NCBI GenBank assembly: GCA_021234155.1
Contig: JAJEKV010000093.1
Span: 2,215,712 to 2,279,711 of the forward strand
Source: Isoetes taiwanensis
Lineage: Eukaryota > Streptophyta > Lycopodiopsida > Isoetales > Isoetaceae
Length of the DNA: 64,000 bases
Direction: 5' to 3'
The position numbers and the translations under genes are program-made. How positions within the stretch are numbered: position 1 is the first letter of the stretch; the number at the start of each line of letters is the position of its first letter. Of the stretch, positions 9,753 to 21,524 are shown in pieces. The notes under the pieces were generated by a model. That model was not told where the DNA came from. It did not search any database and worked only from the letters and a program-made list of their open reading frames with translations.

Positions 9753-12700
9753 CTAAAACCTTTTAGACTTCTTGGCCTGTTTCTTGCTGGTCAATCCAAG
9801 TGCTACATCATCATCGTCTTCAATCCGATGCCTTCTCCCTTTCTTCGAGCCCTCTTTGTCTCGCAAATGCTGCAAACGAGAATCAACCATTAAGAGTTAA
9901 AGGCACAACTCGTCAAAAAAAAATCAGTTCCACATAATGCCCATGTAATGGCCCCAAGCAAGAAAATTCTAGCACCCACCATCGTCACCATCCTTTGTGC
10001 TTCACTAACACGTTCAGCAAGAAGCTGCACCTCGTCTTCTTCAACTACATATGTTGGCAGTTGTTTTCCTGCAAATTTCTAAACATAAGCAAGAGAACCA
10101 TAGAAATAAATTATACAAGACAACAGAGGCAAACCTATTAGCTGCTCAATTCTTTGGAACAACTCAACATCATACTGTGTCACAATTGAAATTGCACGTC
10201 CTGATCTTCCAGCACGAGCAGTTCTGCCCACCCTATGTATGTAATCCTGACATTATAAGATAAGAGAATACAAAACTGTTTATAGATTGTATGAAAGTAA
10301 ACGAGAATACTGACATTTATGAAAGAGTTTAACATACCCACTTTCCTATTTCATGGCAACAACATTATCCACATGAATTTAATGGCTTAAGAAAAAACAT
10401 AGAGAATGTAATTATTTAAGAAACCTTAGAATTTGTAGGTATGTCATAATTAATGACAACGTCAACAGAAGCAATATCCAGTCCTCTACTCGCAACATCT
10501 GTGCATATCAGGATACTTCTCTCCCCAGCCTTAAACTTGTTTAATGCTCCAAGTCTTTTAGGCTGCACCAGAGAAAAATGGATCAAATAACTCTAAAAGT
10601 AAGGAACGTAAACATTGAAATAATAATGCACCTGGCTCATCTGACCACTTATGGGGATAGCCCCTAAGCCCAAATTGCGTAACAGCAATGCTATCCTTCG
10701 TGTCGCATCACATGTTCTTGTAAACACCATTGATGTACTTCCAGACATTTCGTTTAATAAGAAGACGAGATAGCAGTCCTACATAAGTAATAGTAAAATT
10801 CAAATTAATACAATATGACTTAAATATTAAAAAGCAGCTGGCGTATGCCCAAATGCTAGAGTAGGGGAAATCAAGCCCATAAAACCCACAAGCAGACTTG
10901 TTTCTTCAAGTCTATAAGTCAGGACAAAAAATGTGGTGAAAATGAGTAAGCACTAAAGGTGTGCCTTTTGACATATGGCATAATGTTGCTTAGATCCGTC
11001 AATCTATCATGCTTTGACTTGACTAATTATCCAGCATGCATAAATAATTCTTTAAAATTTCTTTGTTGTGCAAAGATGCCAATTCTTCTACATTCAGCTG
11101 CACAGACATGTTATGCATTCACTAAATAACATCATTTACATGTGCCAAGGCTTGTTCACCTTAAGCTTTGCTGGTATAAACAGGTATTCTTGCTTCAGAG
11201 TATCCACTGTGGTATATTTTGAATCTACTTCAACCTGCAACATTATTTACTAAAATCTTAGACAGTACATGTCCAGGCATCGCTCTCTTTCTACAGAAAC
11301 AGGGATGAGAAAGTGCATTGATAAGAGAAATAACTGACCCTTGAAGGATGTTTTAAGCAGGCTCGTTGAAGCTTTGCAACCTACATTAGAACCAAACCAT
11401 GCACTGTAAAGAGGAGAAGACTTCATCGGATATGGACAACTTGTATGCAAAATCTACCTTATTTGTCATTGTAGCAGAGAACAGGTATGTCTTTCTTTCT
11501 TTTGGTATGACCTTAAGTATCTCATCAATCTCCTTCTCAAAATCCAAGTTCAGAAGCCGATCAGCTTCATCCAAAACCTTGCATTCAAAATTGTAGATAG
11601 AACTCTCAAAAAATTGCCGGGAACATGAATAAACTAAAAGAGAGACTTGATTCGTACAAGATACTTCAAAGTCCTTAAACTGAAACCTTTCGTATTCGTT
11701 AAATGATCAACTAGCCTTCCAGGAGTGCCTACCTGCCAAGTAAACATGGTAAGTTTTTTAAGTATAATAACATATAGAAACAAAGAAATCATGGATGTAG
11801 ATGCAATCTATGTCTAACATATGTTATTTAATTACAAAAGTTTGTCAACTGCCTCAAATTCTAGTCCACATACCACAACATGTGGTCTTTTTGCAAGTGC
11901 AATTGCTTGTGCCATCATGTCTATACCACCAACCACCTGTAAAACCATAAGCAATTAAATCAAGAAGAAAACATAAAAAATATTACAAAGTTGCAAAAAG
12001 CAGGTAAGTTTGCTTACTGCAGCACATTTTAACCCAATCCCTGAACCTAATGCTTCAAATTGCTCTGCTATCTGGATAGCTAGCTCCCTGTATATCACGG
12101 TAATCCAAATCTTTGTTAAGCTACAAAAGAAGCTCAAAAATACATTAAGTTTGTGGACATAATGATACAAATTCATAAAATGCGCATCTGGAAGAGGCCT
12201 GAGTATAACTGCTTCCTCTCTGGTGTTAAATTGTAGAATTATCTTGGATGTGCCAAAGTGTCATTGGCCAAACTTTACCTCATAATCAATTAACATTGAC
12301 AGAACTCGAGAAAAGTTGGTGACCCTTGAAGAGGGGGAGTTCATTAAACATGACAATATGACGTCATCAATTCTTACCAGGTCTGCTAAATCACACTTTC
12401 ATCTTGTTCTGCAATGCATGCCAGTCCTTGCACTTGAACCACATGAATTCAAAAGAAGGGCCATTACAGCCGAAATACCTATACATCCTTTTATTTTTTT
12501 TATCCGAGTGTTATTGGAGAAATGAGGGCACTTGAACCACATGAATTCAAAAGAAGAGCCATTACAGCCCAAATACCTATACAGCCTTGTATTTTTTTAT
12601 CCGAGTGTTATTTGAAGCAATGAGGGCATTAGCGTGTTTCATGCGAATGAATATATGTGCAAAATTCTTTGTGGAGCATATCCAAGCTGCCATCTTGTAC

Positions 12701-13460
12701 AGTACCTTAACGCTCATGATATGTCACTTCCATCACTACAAGCTGCAGTTTATTGCAAGGTGACCAGATATTAACAGTTACTAGTTGCATTACTCCAATT
12801 TAAAAATCACAGCTCTGAGTAAAGACAAAAAGAAGATGGCATTCAGCCATGAGGGTTGATCAGTGCCCCTACCCTCTTTATATTTGGCAAGTGCCTATAC
12901 TGTTTTCCAAGTCTTATACCAACTTTGACTACTGTGGGGCTTAAACTGGAACAGACCTGTTGCATTTTCTTAAAATAGATTCCTGCATGAAATTCTAGTC
13001 CTTTTTTCCCACATTGGACCCATCAAACTTGAGAATTTGCCTTGTTATGTATTCCACAGTTCATAGGGGGTAGTAACATTAGTATCTTTGTTATTTCACG
13101 TTGTCTATGACAATAAGAGGAAGAAGCTTGCGGACCTGGTAGGGGATAGAATGCATGCAAAGAGGGGTTGTGGCTTTTCAAGCAACGCCTGTATTATAGG
13201 CAACGCAAAAGCTCCAGTCTTTCCAGATCCAGTCTGGGCAAGTGCAATAAGATCTTTACCTGATATTGAAGGAAAACAGTGTTAATGATCTACTTATTCC
13301 TCCAACCAATTGTAAAGTTCTAACCTTCTAAAGCCAGGGGAATGGCTTCAACTTGAATTGGAGTAGGCAATTTCCAACCCAGCTCATTACAGGCATCTGC
13401 TAGCTGATCACAGATGCCTAGTTCCCTAAAGGTAGGTAAGGCGGGGCGGTCCTCCGACAT
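9753..13460 (-). CDS. RH10: DEAD-box RNA helicase, DDX47/Rrp3 type
   Basis: ATP-dependent RNA helicase expected in the nucleolus for small-subunit rRNA processing, by family (yeast Rrp3, human DDX47, plant RH10). About thirteen exons with GT-AG introns are readable. The start is ATG at 13458-13460 ([15 protein letters not shown]). All motifs are present: GW..PTPIQ (Q motif), AQTGSGKT (I), PTREL across an intron (Ia), GTPGRL (Ib), DEADR (II), SAT (III), TSMVFTRT (IV), TDVASRGLD (V) and [11 protein letters not shown] (VI). The Lys-rich C-terminus ([10 protein letters not shown]) ends with TAG at 9753-9755. Exon 1 is 13325-13460, exon 2 13136-13259, exon 3 12018-12087. No disabling change was seen. 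A roughly 1-kb intron separates exons 2 and 3. Confidence 0.92.
12431..12628. repeat. 98-bp tandem duplication in helicase intron 2
   Basis: The block beginning CACTTGAACCACATGAATTC at 12431 repeats at 12529 with a few substitutions and small indels. It lies inside the large second intron and does not touch exons. Confidence 0.85.
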
Positions 13461-13547
13461 GGCCGCTGTATCAGGGTTTAAGGCTTTTTGAAATGAATCA
13501 CAGCAAGAGACAACAAAAAAACACTCTTTCGCCTTTGCTATTTAGGG

Positions 13548-13630
13548 TTTTCTTTTCTTCCACTAGACTTTGTTGGCTGCCCTTTTTAACCTGAGCAACC
13601 ACGGGATTTTGACAAGGTAGTGGGATTGTA
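13548..13630. repeat. Left copy of a duplicated flank
   Basis: The segment with CCACTAGACTTTGTTGGCTG up to GGGATTGTA matches 26640-26720, just beyond the other end of the pogo-like element. The transposon probably inserted into the first unit of a tandem duplication. The matching sequence after the unit (TTAACAT..TTGGGA..GGTTAAACCGC) follows both copies. Confidence 0.7.
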
Positions 13631-16600
13631 GGGTATGGTCGCCTCCTATCGCGAGTGTCCCTCGGAGCACCCTAAAACCCCCCGTCTCGACGCGACATCG
13701 CCCTATGGCATGCCATCTTGGCCCTTTGGCATGCCACCTTGACCCGTGGACGTTATGTGCACGTCCTGAATCCGTTATGGCCTGGACGTTACAGCCATGT
13801 GTCGATAATGTGCATATGGTACCCCGAATCGGACAAAGCTTACGCGATGCGCGTCCACAGATTGCGGTTACCCGTCGTGGCGTGTTGACCATCGGCGTGC
13901 AATAGAGCTCCGCTAAGCGTGAAGCCCTGCTTCCCGGTGTCGTGTAATTGTTGTCCACAATTGTGGAACAGTTCTGCCCACTCGTGGCTGTGTTAGGCTA
14001 AGAGTCATATCGATTCGAAATTAGAATTCAATGCGACCTTGCTCGATTCGGAATTAGAATTCGCCCATTCCATAGCACTCGATTAAAACCCAATTTGAAA
14101 ATCAAGCTCCCGCTATGGTCGCTAAACGTAATAAAAGCGTCAATTTCATCTTCCAAATTTCAAGCTTATCGATATCGTGTCTTGAGGAGGACGATAGTAG
14201 ACATAGTTTCCACAAGAGGTCGGAGAGGAAACGATCTTTGAAGCTAGTAAATGAGTACCTACATCAAGGAAAAGAGTTCCGCTCCAAGGAGGAAGCTGCC
14301 GGACACCACAGGTCGATCTTTGCGATCTCCCACAATGCCAAGGAGGCCAAGCAAACGAGGGCAGTGGACTGAAGAACAAATGGCAGATATCTTGGATGAG
14401 GTGAGTGAGTATGGTATATCTGTTAGAGAGGCATCTAGAAGGTCGGGAATCCCAGAATCAACAATAAGGGATCGGGGGTCAGATGGTCAGATAACTCACA
14501 AACAGACCGGTAATCCACAAATCCCGGCGACTCTACAAGAGGAAGAGTTAGTCAATTGGGCACTCTCCGTATTCGAAAGGTGGAATGGGGTTACACTCTC
14601 ACCGTCAAGGAAAGGGCAAAGATGATGGCTATGGAGGGGGCAGCTCAGAAATTCCCCGGGTTCCCGGGAGTAAATGGTGGAAGCTGTTCAAACAGAGGCA
14701 TCCAGAGGTTACACTAAGAAGTGCAGAGACACTAGATGTGTCTCGGGCGCGTGCTATGACACAAGAGAATCTGGATAACTTCTATGCTAGTCTGAGACAA
14801 ATCTATGGCGAAGTTCAATTTCCGGCCTCTAGGATCCGGAATGCCGATGAGCCCGGCATCCAAGGCTAGTAAGGTGAAGGGCATGAAGATCATAGGAAGG
14901 AAAGGGGAGCATAGGGTCAATGAGGTGGTCATGAACAATAGGGAGTGGGTGACCATTCTGGTATGTGTAAATGCTGAAGGGTTTAGGATACCTAATTTGT
15001 ATATATTCAAGGGTACACGGATGAGGCAAGATAACATTGCCAGATGTGAGGAAGGGGCAATTCAAGTTGTGCAGCCCTCGGCTTGGATGACTACAGAATT
15101 GTTCAAGTCTTGGTTGTCACATTTTGTTGCTAGGGTTCCTGGTGGAGTATCTCCAACAAGGCCACATCTGATAATATTGGATGGCCATGGCAGCCATGTG
15201 GAGCTGGAAGTGATTTTGGCAGCTAAGGAAATGGGCATACATTTTGCCCTACTTCCAGCCCACACATTGCATAGGTTACAACCTTTGGATGTTGCATGCT
15301 TTGCACCATTCAAGGCAGCTTTCAAGAGATTGAGATCTTCTTACATGGTTAGCAAAGGGAGGACTGAACCGAAGAGGGAGGACATTGCAGAGCTCATTTC
15401 ACAGGCAGTTGAATCAGGGCTGACACCTAGCAACATCAAGGCAGGGTTTAGAGCTACTGGGATTTGGCCATTTAACTCGGACAAAGTTAAGCCAGGCCAG
15501 GAAAGTGGCAGGTTTGGAAGAGTGCCCATGGAGCAGATTATCAAAAGTGTGGGCCAGGAAAATGCAGCCAACTTGGAGGAGGAGGAATTGGAGCAATTCA
15601 ACATGGCTGACTTGCATGCCTTATGGGAGGCACCACGCCCTGCTGGTGAGCATGGTGGCCAAGAGCCTACTGGAGTGCATCAACATGTAGTTGACAATGT
15701 GGACATTGAAAGACATGATGTGCATCCATCTCACCAAGAAGATGCACCAGATGGGGAACATCAGGCCATTGAGCAGACCTTACAACCTTCACAGCAACAT
15801 GTGGTTCCACCTGCTGACATGGGAACAGCACATGCTTCCCTACAGAAGTGAGGACATCACAGGCCTGCATGCAACAATCTCAATCCTCGAGGGCAAGGAA
15901 TCGAGGTGTAGTCCCAGACCTAAGTGGGAGGGTGCATATCTCTAGTGATGGCTTCTGTGAGGCCTTGGCTGCTGAGAGGTCTAGGAGAGCTGAGGCAGCA
16001 AGACTAAATAATGAGCAAGTTGCAGCCAGGAAACTCGAAACTGCTAGAAGGAAATTGAAAAAAGAGGAGAGGGCCGGGAGAGTTCACAGTAATAGGGAAG
16101 AGAGGGAAAATAGGAAGAAGGCTGATGCAGAATTTGAAGCCTCTACTGCTAGACTTAGGGCACTAATGTACCCCAGAGGCATCTCAAGAGTTGCAGCAGT
16201 CTTCAACTTTCAGAGACCAATGAGTGATGAGGTGAGGAGCAAAAGGTTAGAGGTTAGAAACAGAATGAGGACAAGGCAAGGGTTGAGTCCAATCAGGGAT
16301 CCAATTTTGAGAACATCATTCAACATAGATCCTGGACTTCAGCAAGTTAGTGGATTGACCACACCAGTTACTAGTGATCATGCAGGTGACCAGGATAGTG
16401 AAGATGAAGTGAATGTTATGTGTAGCCTGGAGGATACTCACCTGTGCTCGGGAGATGTTGGTGGTGTGCAGGATGTTAGCATAGAAGGATTCCCGCCTGC
16501 AGTGGGACTGGCCCCAAACTCAATTAGTACAATCAGGTCACCATTGAAGACCTGGGACTTGGTCAACAGGGAGGGAGAGTCACAGCAAGATGCAGGTATT

Positions 16601-17229
16601 GGCCCTGGGAATTCCATGAGGTTGGATACACAAGGTTGGGTGAGTTATGCAACAGCACATTCTGGACCCCAGCATGACGGGGATAAGGCCATAGACAAAG
16701 CTAGGATCATTCGAGAAATGGTCGAAATAGGCGTGGAAAAGGACATAATCTCTCGGGCCAAAGGAATGGATGTGGAGTTTGCAAAAACCTGGAGGGCAAA
16801 TATGTCTGAAGGGTCAGTACCAACACCAAGATTCGAAGAGGGAAACACTTTCACTAACCAGGTGTTTTTTTTTTTTTGAGAGAGAATGAAGTTTTTTCCA
16901 TTAATTATAGAAGAAAAGTACAATGAAGTTCATTGTCAATGTGGGAACAAGACAATAGAACTGTAGGTAAAAGCAGTAATTACAATAAATATAAAATAGA
17001 TGCAGATTGATGATCCACAAAGAGTCTGCTGGAGCAACAGTGAGTGCAATAGTGATATGAAGGTATAACATGATAAAATCTGCCAAGATACCTGCAAGAC
17101 CTGCAATAGACCTGCTGATAGCTGAGATCCAGTGGATTTCAACTTTAGACAGGATACTTAGATAGTAAATTATGGAACCAAAAGGTAGTCAAAAGGAAAG
17201 TGGTAAAAGATAGGATTGGGAAGGCTAAG

Positions 17230-17742
17230 TTAAAAATGGTAAATGTCAAGGTAGTTGAACTGAGCTGGATATTCTGGCTTAATGATGAGGATTCGATTGT
17301 TCCCCCAGTTAAGTAACTGAATCAGAGTATCAGAGTTAATAGTGGCCCTCTGAAGGATGAGAGAACCATATGCATCTGCCATTCCTCTATGATAATAGTA
17401 GCATCCCCTGTAGAAATCAAACTGCTGCTCTGTCATGTTGCTGCTAAATCTATCTAAGAACCACCATAGCTCATGCATTAGATAAGTGCCTCTGCAGAAT
17501 TCAATGGTCCAATCAAGCTCACTATCAGGAATATCAAGGATGTCCACATCAGTTCTGCCCCTAACTAGACCTGTCCAAAGGCCCTCTGTGTATTCAATAT
17601 CATTGTCCCTCAGCTGTTCAACATAAATCTGATATTCATGTTCTAGATCCCTCCTGAGACTGATCATGTAATCTGATAGATAAAATATCACTGTTAGCAA
17701 ATTCATCATGACAATGTAATCTAAACAAATTAAAGTGCCCAT
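17230..17742 (-). CDS. LINE third ORF, 170 aa, unknown
   Basis: ATG-started frame overlapping the end of ORF2 by 107 nt in another frame and ending shortly before the LINE tail. The sequence is acidic and rich in aromatic residues (WWFLDRF, FDFYRGCYYYHRGMADAYG). It does not look like RNase H or a gag domain, and I do not recognise it. It could be expressed by frameshift or reinitiation, or be a 3' transduced or captured fragment. Confidence 0.5.
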   Translation of the reverse strand: MGTLICLDYIVMMNLLTVIFYLSDYMISLRRDLEHEYQIYVEQLRDNDIEYTEGLWTGLVRGRTDVDILDIPDSELDWTIEFCRGTYLMHELWWFLDRFSSNMTEQQFDFYRGCYYYHRGMADAYGSLILQRATINSDTLIQLLNWGNNRILIIKPEYPAQFNYLDIYHF

Positions 17743-20700
17743 TGAAGACTCCCAAATGATTCCATCTCTCCTCGAAGTGTGTTTCCCTTTTGTTACAAGT
17801 AGCTGACAGCTCTAGATCATAAATAAAATGCAATTTGATCCAGGTACATGAAACTGAATGCTTGCCATGTAAGCACCTATTTCTATGTTTCCAAATGTTC
17901 CATAATGCTGTAAAATTTAAAGAGTTAATAAAAGCATCATCATTTATAAGGAAATTTAGAAGACAATTGGGCTTGGGAATTGCAAATTTCTGCTGAAACC
18001 AGTGCCAAAAGGAATTTAACTTGGGACATAAGAAAATATGATTCAAATCTTCAATTTCATTACATTGCAAGGGACAATGAGAATCAATAGGAGCTGCATT
18101 TCTAGATTGATGTCTAGCAAGAGATTGTAGATTTGGAACACTACCATTTGCAATGAGCCAAATAAAGTATTTGACCTTTGGAGATAAGAAGGATTTCCAA
18201 ACACTTTGAAACAATTTATGCTCGATGTCAGTGGAGATATTCCAGAAGTTTTTTGCTTTGGAGGCTGACTCAGGTTTACTCAGAAATTTGTATATCAGGG
18301 AAACTTTGTATGTATGCTTGTTGTTCAGGGTCCAATCATGAGAGGAAATGGAATTAGAGTCTAAATTCAGACCATTAATTTTCTGAAAGATATGCTTGAA
18401 AAGATTCCTATCAGAAATTGTTCCCCTAATTTTTTGCTTGAAGGCAGTCCAAGTGATCCATTTGTTGTTGACTCTCAGATCCCCTAAAGTGAGGAAATTG
18501 AGTTCACTCCATTTCTTGTAAATTCTAGGATGAATTATAGCCAGAGGGGATGAGATATCATTGGATAAAGCAGGATTCCAGAAAATAGAGGATCTAAGAT
18601 GGCAAGCTTGAAGGTCAACATGTTTGAATGCTCTATGAGATAGATTCCAGGCTAGAATAATGTTTCTCATCAGAGGAGATGTGTTGGAGCCAGACTGAAG
18701 ATTAAAGAAAGCAGATGAAGGCAACTGATGAGACACAGAGGGATGCCCTTTTATAAAAGTACAAGATAGCCAGTGTTTAATAAATATTGAAGCAGGGTTG
18801 TTTGATTGAAACAAGGATCTCCATACATACTTTCCTGCTAAAGCATAACCTTGGAGAAGAAGATTTTTGCAACCAAGCCCCCCATGAATTTTACTTTTAG
18901 AAACTGATTTCCAATTTACCATATGATGTTTGCCCCAGATAAAATTCCTGATAATCCTTTCAAGTTGTTGATAGATAGATTTTGGGGCAAGGAGGGCAGA
19001 TGAAAAATAGATGTGGGAGCTGGCAATGACTGAGTTGGCAATGATAGTTCTGCCTGCTAAGGAAAGACAAGAACCATAATTTGATAACTTCTTCTTGATC
19101 CGAGAAATAATTGGGGACCAGAGACCTTTAATAGATGGATTGGAGGAGAGGGGCATGCCAAGAAGTTTGGTTGAGTCATTTGAGTGAATGCACTTAATTC
19201 CAGAGATGCTGTCCACAGAAATATTCCCAATTATGACACATTTGTCCCTGTTTAAATAAACCCCTGAAGCAGCACTGAAAGAGTCAATGATCCTGAAGAA
19301 AGAATCAATGTTAATTGGATCATTTTTCAGAAAAGTGAAGGTATCATCTGCATATTGAGATATAGTGAGAGTTGAATTGTCAGGAAGAGTGAGACCATGC
19401 AGATTGCATGCATTCTGGTAATAATGAATGGCACAGGTAAGCATTTCAGCTACTGCAATAAATAAATAGGGAGCTAATGGGCACCCCTGCCTGACACCTC
19501 TGGCCAAAGGGAAGAATTTAGAGGGAGATCCATTTATTAAGATGGCAGATTGAGATCTTTGATTGAGACCAATAATGAGCTTAATAATCTTCTCAGAGAA
19601 GCCAAGCTTTATTAAGGCAAATTCTAGGAAGTCCCACCTGACAGTATCGAATGCTTTGGAGAAATCCAGCTTTAACAAAATGCAGTTCTGTTTAGTCAAG
19701 GAGTTCCAGTGAAGACCCTCCATAGCTGCAATATAGTTATCAAGAATAAATCTATTAGGTAGGAAAGCTGATTGGCATGAGCTGATAACATTTTGAAGAT
19801 GACCTTTAATCCTGTTGGCAACTATTTTAGCACAGATCTTATAGGAAGAATTAGTTAATGAAATAGGCCTCCAGTCAATAAATTTGGAAGGGTTGTCAAC
19901 TTTTGGGATCATGGTGATAAATCCAGAGCAGATAGAGGGATGTAAGTGATTGAGATTCCAAAAACCATGAATCATGTGCAACAGGTCATATTTAATGATA
20001 TCCCAAAATTTAATGTAAAATTCAATAGGCAGACCATCAGGCCCAGGGCTTTTGTTTTTCCCAAGAGATTGAATAGTGGCTAGAATTTCAGCTTCAGAGG
20101 GAAGATTCTCAATGTCAGGAAAAGTGGAAATAGAATATGTGCTTGGCAGATTGCTCAGAAAATCTTTGAAATTAGTTCCCTGGATAGATTGAGCAATATT
20201 ATCAGATGGCTTAGCAAAGATATCCTTATATTTGTCCTGGAAGAAATTGGAGATATCAAAATGATCTGAGATTGAGGATCCATCATCCTTGACAATATGA
20301 GATAACTGGGTTTTCAGGATCCTATTTTTGGCCACCTTGTAGAAAAATTTTGAGTTACTGTTGTCCATACAAGAATGGTATTTAAGTTTACTCCTGATTG
20401 CAGCACCTTTGGCATCATGTTCTTCTATTGCTCTAATGGACATTTCAAGATTTTCCTCTAGCCTATGAAGATTAGAGTTCAAAGGATCATTTTGAAGATT
20501 TAATCTGACTTCTTTCATTCTCTGGAGATAATTGTTCTTCTCAGCAATTTTGGAGTCATGAAGATTCTTGGACCAGGTTTTTATCCAAGATTTAGAGAGC
20601 TTGATATTAGAATAAAAGGATTTCATGGAGTTTTCAGCCCTCACTCTTGGCAAGGAATTGTAGAATGATGAAAATTCAGCAATGAATTTGTCAGAGTCAA

Positions 20701-21466
20701 GGAGAGAACAATTTAGCTTGAAGGGGATATTTCCAGACCTTTTCATGATAATATTATGCTTGGTAGACAAGAATTGAGGTTGGTGGTCAGATATAGATGT
20801 GGATTCATCACTGAATACTACACAATTGTCCCAGAAGGAATTAGAAATATTATTTATATAGAATCTGTCAAGGGTGCAGAATACTCTAGCATTTCCAGTT
20901 TGCTTATTGGACCAGGTAAACCTTGCAGTAGATGAGGGGATATAATTAAAAAGATGTTGATCCAGAAAAAAGTCCCAGTTGGTCCTCTCAGAAACAGACA
21001 TGTTAAGATTCTTGCCACATTTAAGATCCCAAGTAGGGGTGTTGTTGAAATCACCACCTAAGATCCATGTTTGACATGTTTGAGAGAGAAGCCATGTATT
21101 GAGTTCCAGCCAAGTTTTTTCTCGAACTCTAGAATCAGTGGAGGCATAGATATTGATAATACCAAAGGAGAGATCTCCATGCTTAAGAATGACAGACTGC
21201 CAAGTTCTGCAAGGACTATTGTATACATTTTCATGAATGAAATTTCTCCAAATAATACAAATACCTCCAGATGTGCCAGAGGCCTCAATCCAAATTGAGG
21301 AATAGCCTGGACCAATCCAATCACCAAGATTGGAGCACTCAAAGTTTGGGAGTCTGAGCTCCTGAAGAAGAATGATATCAGACTTGTAGGATCTGATTTG
21401 AGAAATTGCCCTTCTCCTTTTAAGAGGGCCTTTTATTCCCCTGAGATTCCAAGAGAGAATCTTCAT
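17636..21466 (-). CDS. LINE ORF2, endonuclease-reverse transcriptase, 1276 aa
   Basis: Intact single frame starting MKILSWNLRGI, the classic start of plant L1 ORF2. Domains in order: AP-like endonuclease (LQELRLP; GGDFNNTP; SDHQP) at about residues 1-230; reverse transcriptase (SPGPDGLPIEFY; RPISLTNSSYK; SQYADDTF, the YADD active site) at about 440-760; then a zf-RVT region (FIWLIANGSVPNLQSLARH..CPLQC..DLNHIFLCP) near 1130-1200. It nicks the target and primes reverse transcription. No stop or frameshift was seen. Confidence 0.93.
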   Translation of the reverse strand: MKILSWNLRGIKGPLKRRRAISQIRSYKSDIILLQELRLPNFECSNLGDWIGPGYSSIWIEASGTSGGICIIWRNFIHENVYNSPCRTWQSVILKHGDLSFGIINIYASTDSRVREKTWLELNTWLLSQTCQTWILGGDFNNTPTWDLKCGKNLNMSVSERTNWDFFLDQHLFNYIPSSTARFTWSNKQTGNARVFCTLDRFYINNISNSFWDNCVVFSDESTSISDHQPQFLSTKHNIIMKRSGNIPFKLNCSLLDSDKFIAEFSSFYNSLPRVRAENSMKSFYSNIKLSKSWIKTWSKNLHDSKIAEKNNYLQRMKEVRLNLQNDPLNSNLHRLEENLEMSIRAIEEHDAKGAAIRSKLKYHSCMDNSNSKFFYKVAKNRILKTQLSHIVKDDGSSISDHFDISNFFQDKYKDIFAKPSDNIAQSIQGTNFKDFLSNLPSTYSISTFPDIENLPSEAEILATIQSLGKNKSPGPDGLPIEFYIKFWDIIKYDLLHMIHGFWNLNHLHPSICSGFITMIPKVDNPSKFIDWRPISLTNSSYKICAKIVANRIKGHLQNVISSCQSAFLPNRFILDNYIAAMEGLHWNSLTKQNCILLKLDFSKAFDTVRWDFLEFALIKLGFSEKIIKLIIGLNQRSQSAILINGSPSKFFPLARGVRQGCPLAPYLFIAVAEMLTCAIHYYQNACNLHGLTLPDNSTLTISQYADDTFTFLKNDPINIDSFFRIIDSFSAASGVYLNRDKCVIIGNISVDSISGIKCIHSNDSTKLLGMPLSSNPSIKGLWSPIISRIKKKLSNYGSCLSLAGRTIIANSVIASSHIYFSSALLAPKSIYQQLERIIRNFIWGKHHMVNWKSVSKSKIHGGLGCKNLLLQGYALAGKYVWRSLFQSNNPASIFIKHWLSCTFIKGHPSVSHQLPSSAFFNLQSGSNTSPLMRNIILAWNLSHRAFKHVDLQACHLRSSIFWNPALSNDISSPLAIIHPRIYKKWSELNFLTLGDLRVNNKWITWTAFKQKIRGTISDRNLFKHIFQKINGLNLDSNSISSHDWTLNNKHTYKVSLIYKFLSKPESASKAKNFWNISTDIEHKLFQSVWKSFLSPKVKYFIWLIANGSVPNLQSLARHQSRNAAPIDSHCPLQCNEIEDLNHIFLCPKLNSFWHWFQQKFAIPKPNCLLNFLINDDAFINSLNFTALWNIWKHRNRCLHGKHSVSCTWIKLHFIYDLELSATCNKRETHFEERWNHLGVFNGHFNLFRLHCHDEFANSDILSIRLHDQSQEGSRT

Positions 21467-21524
21467 TGAGGAAAATAGGGAGATAGAGTCGAGGATGACA
21501 GATCCAAAGACAAGTTAAGAGCAG

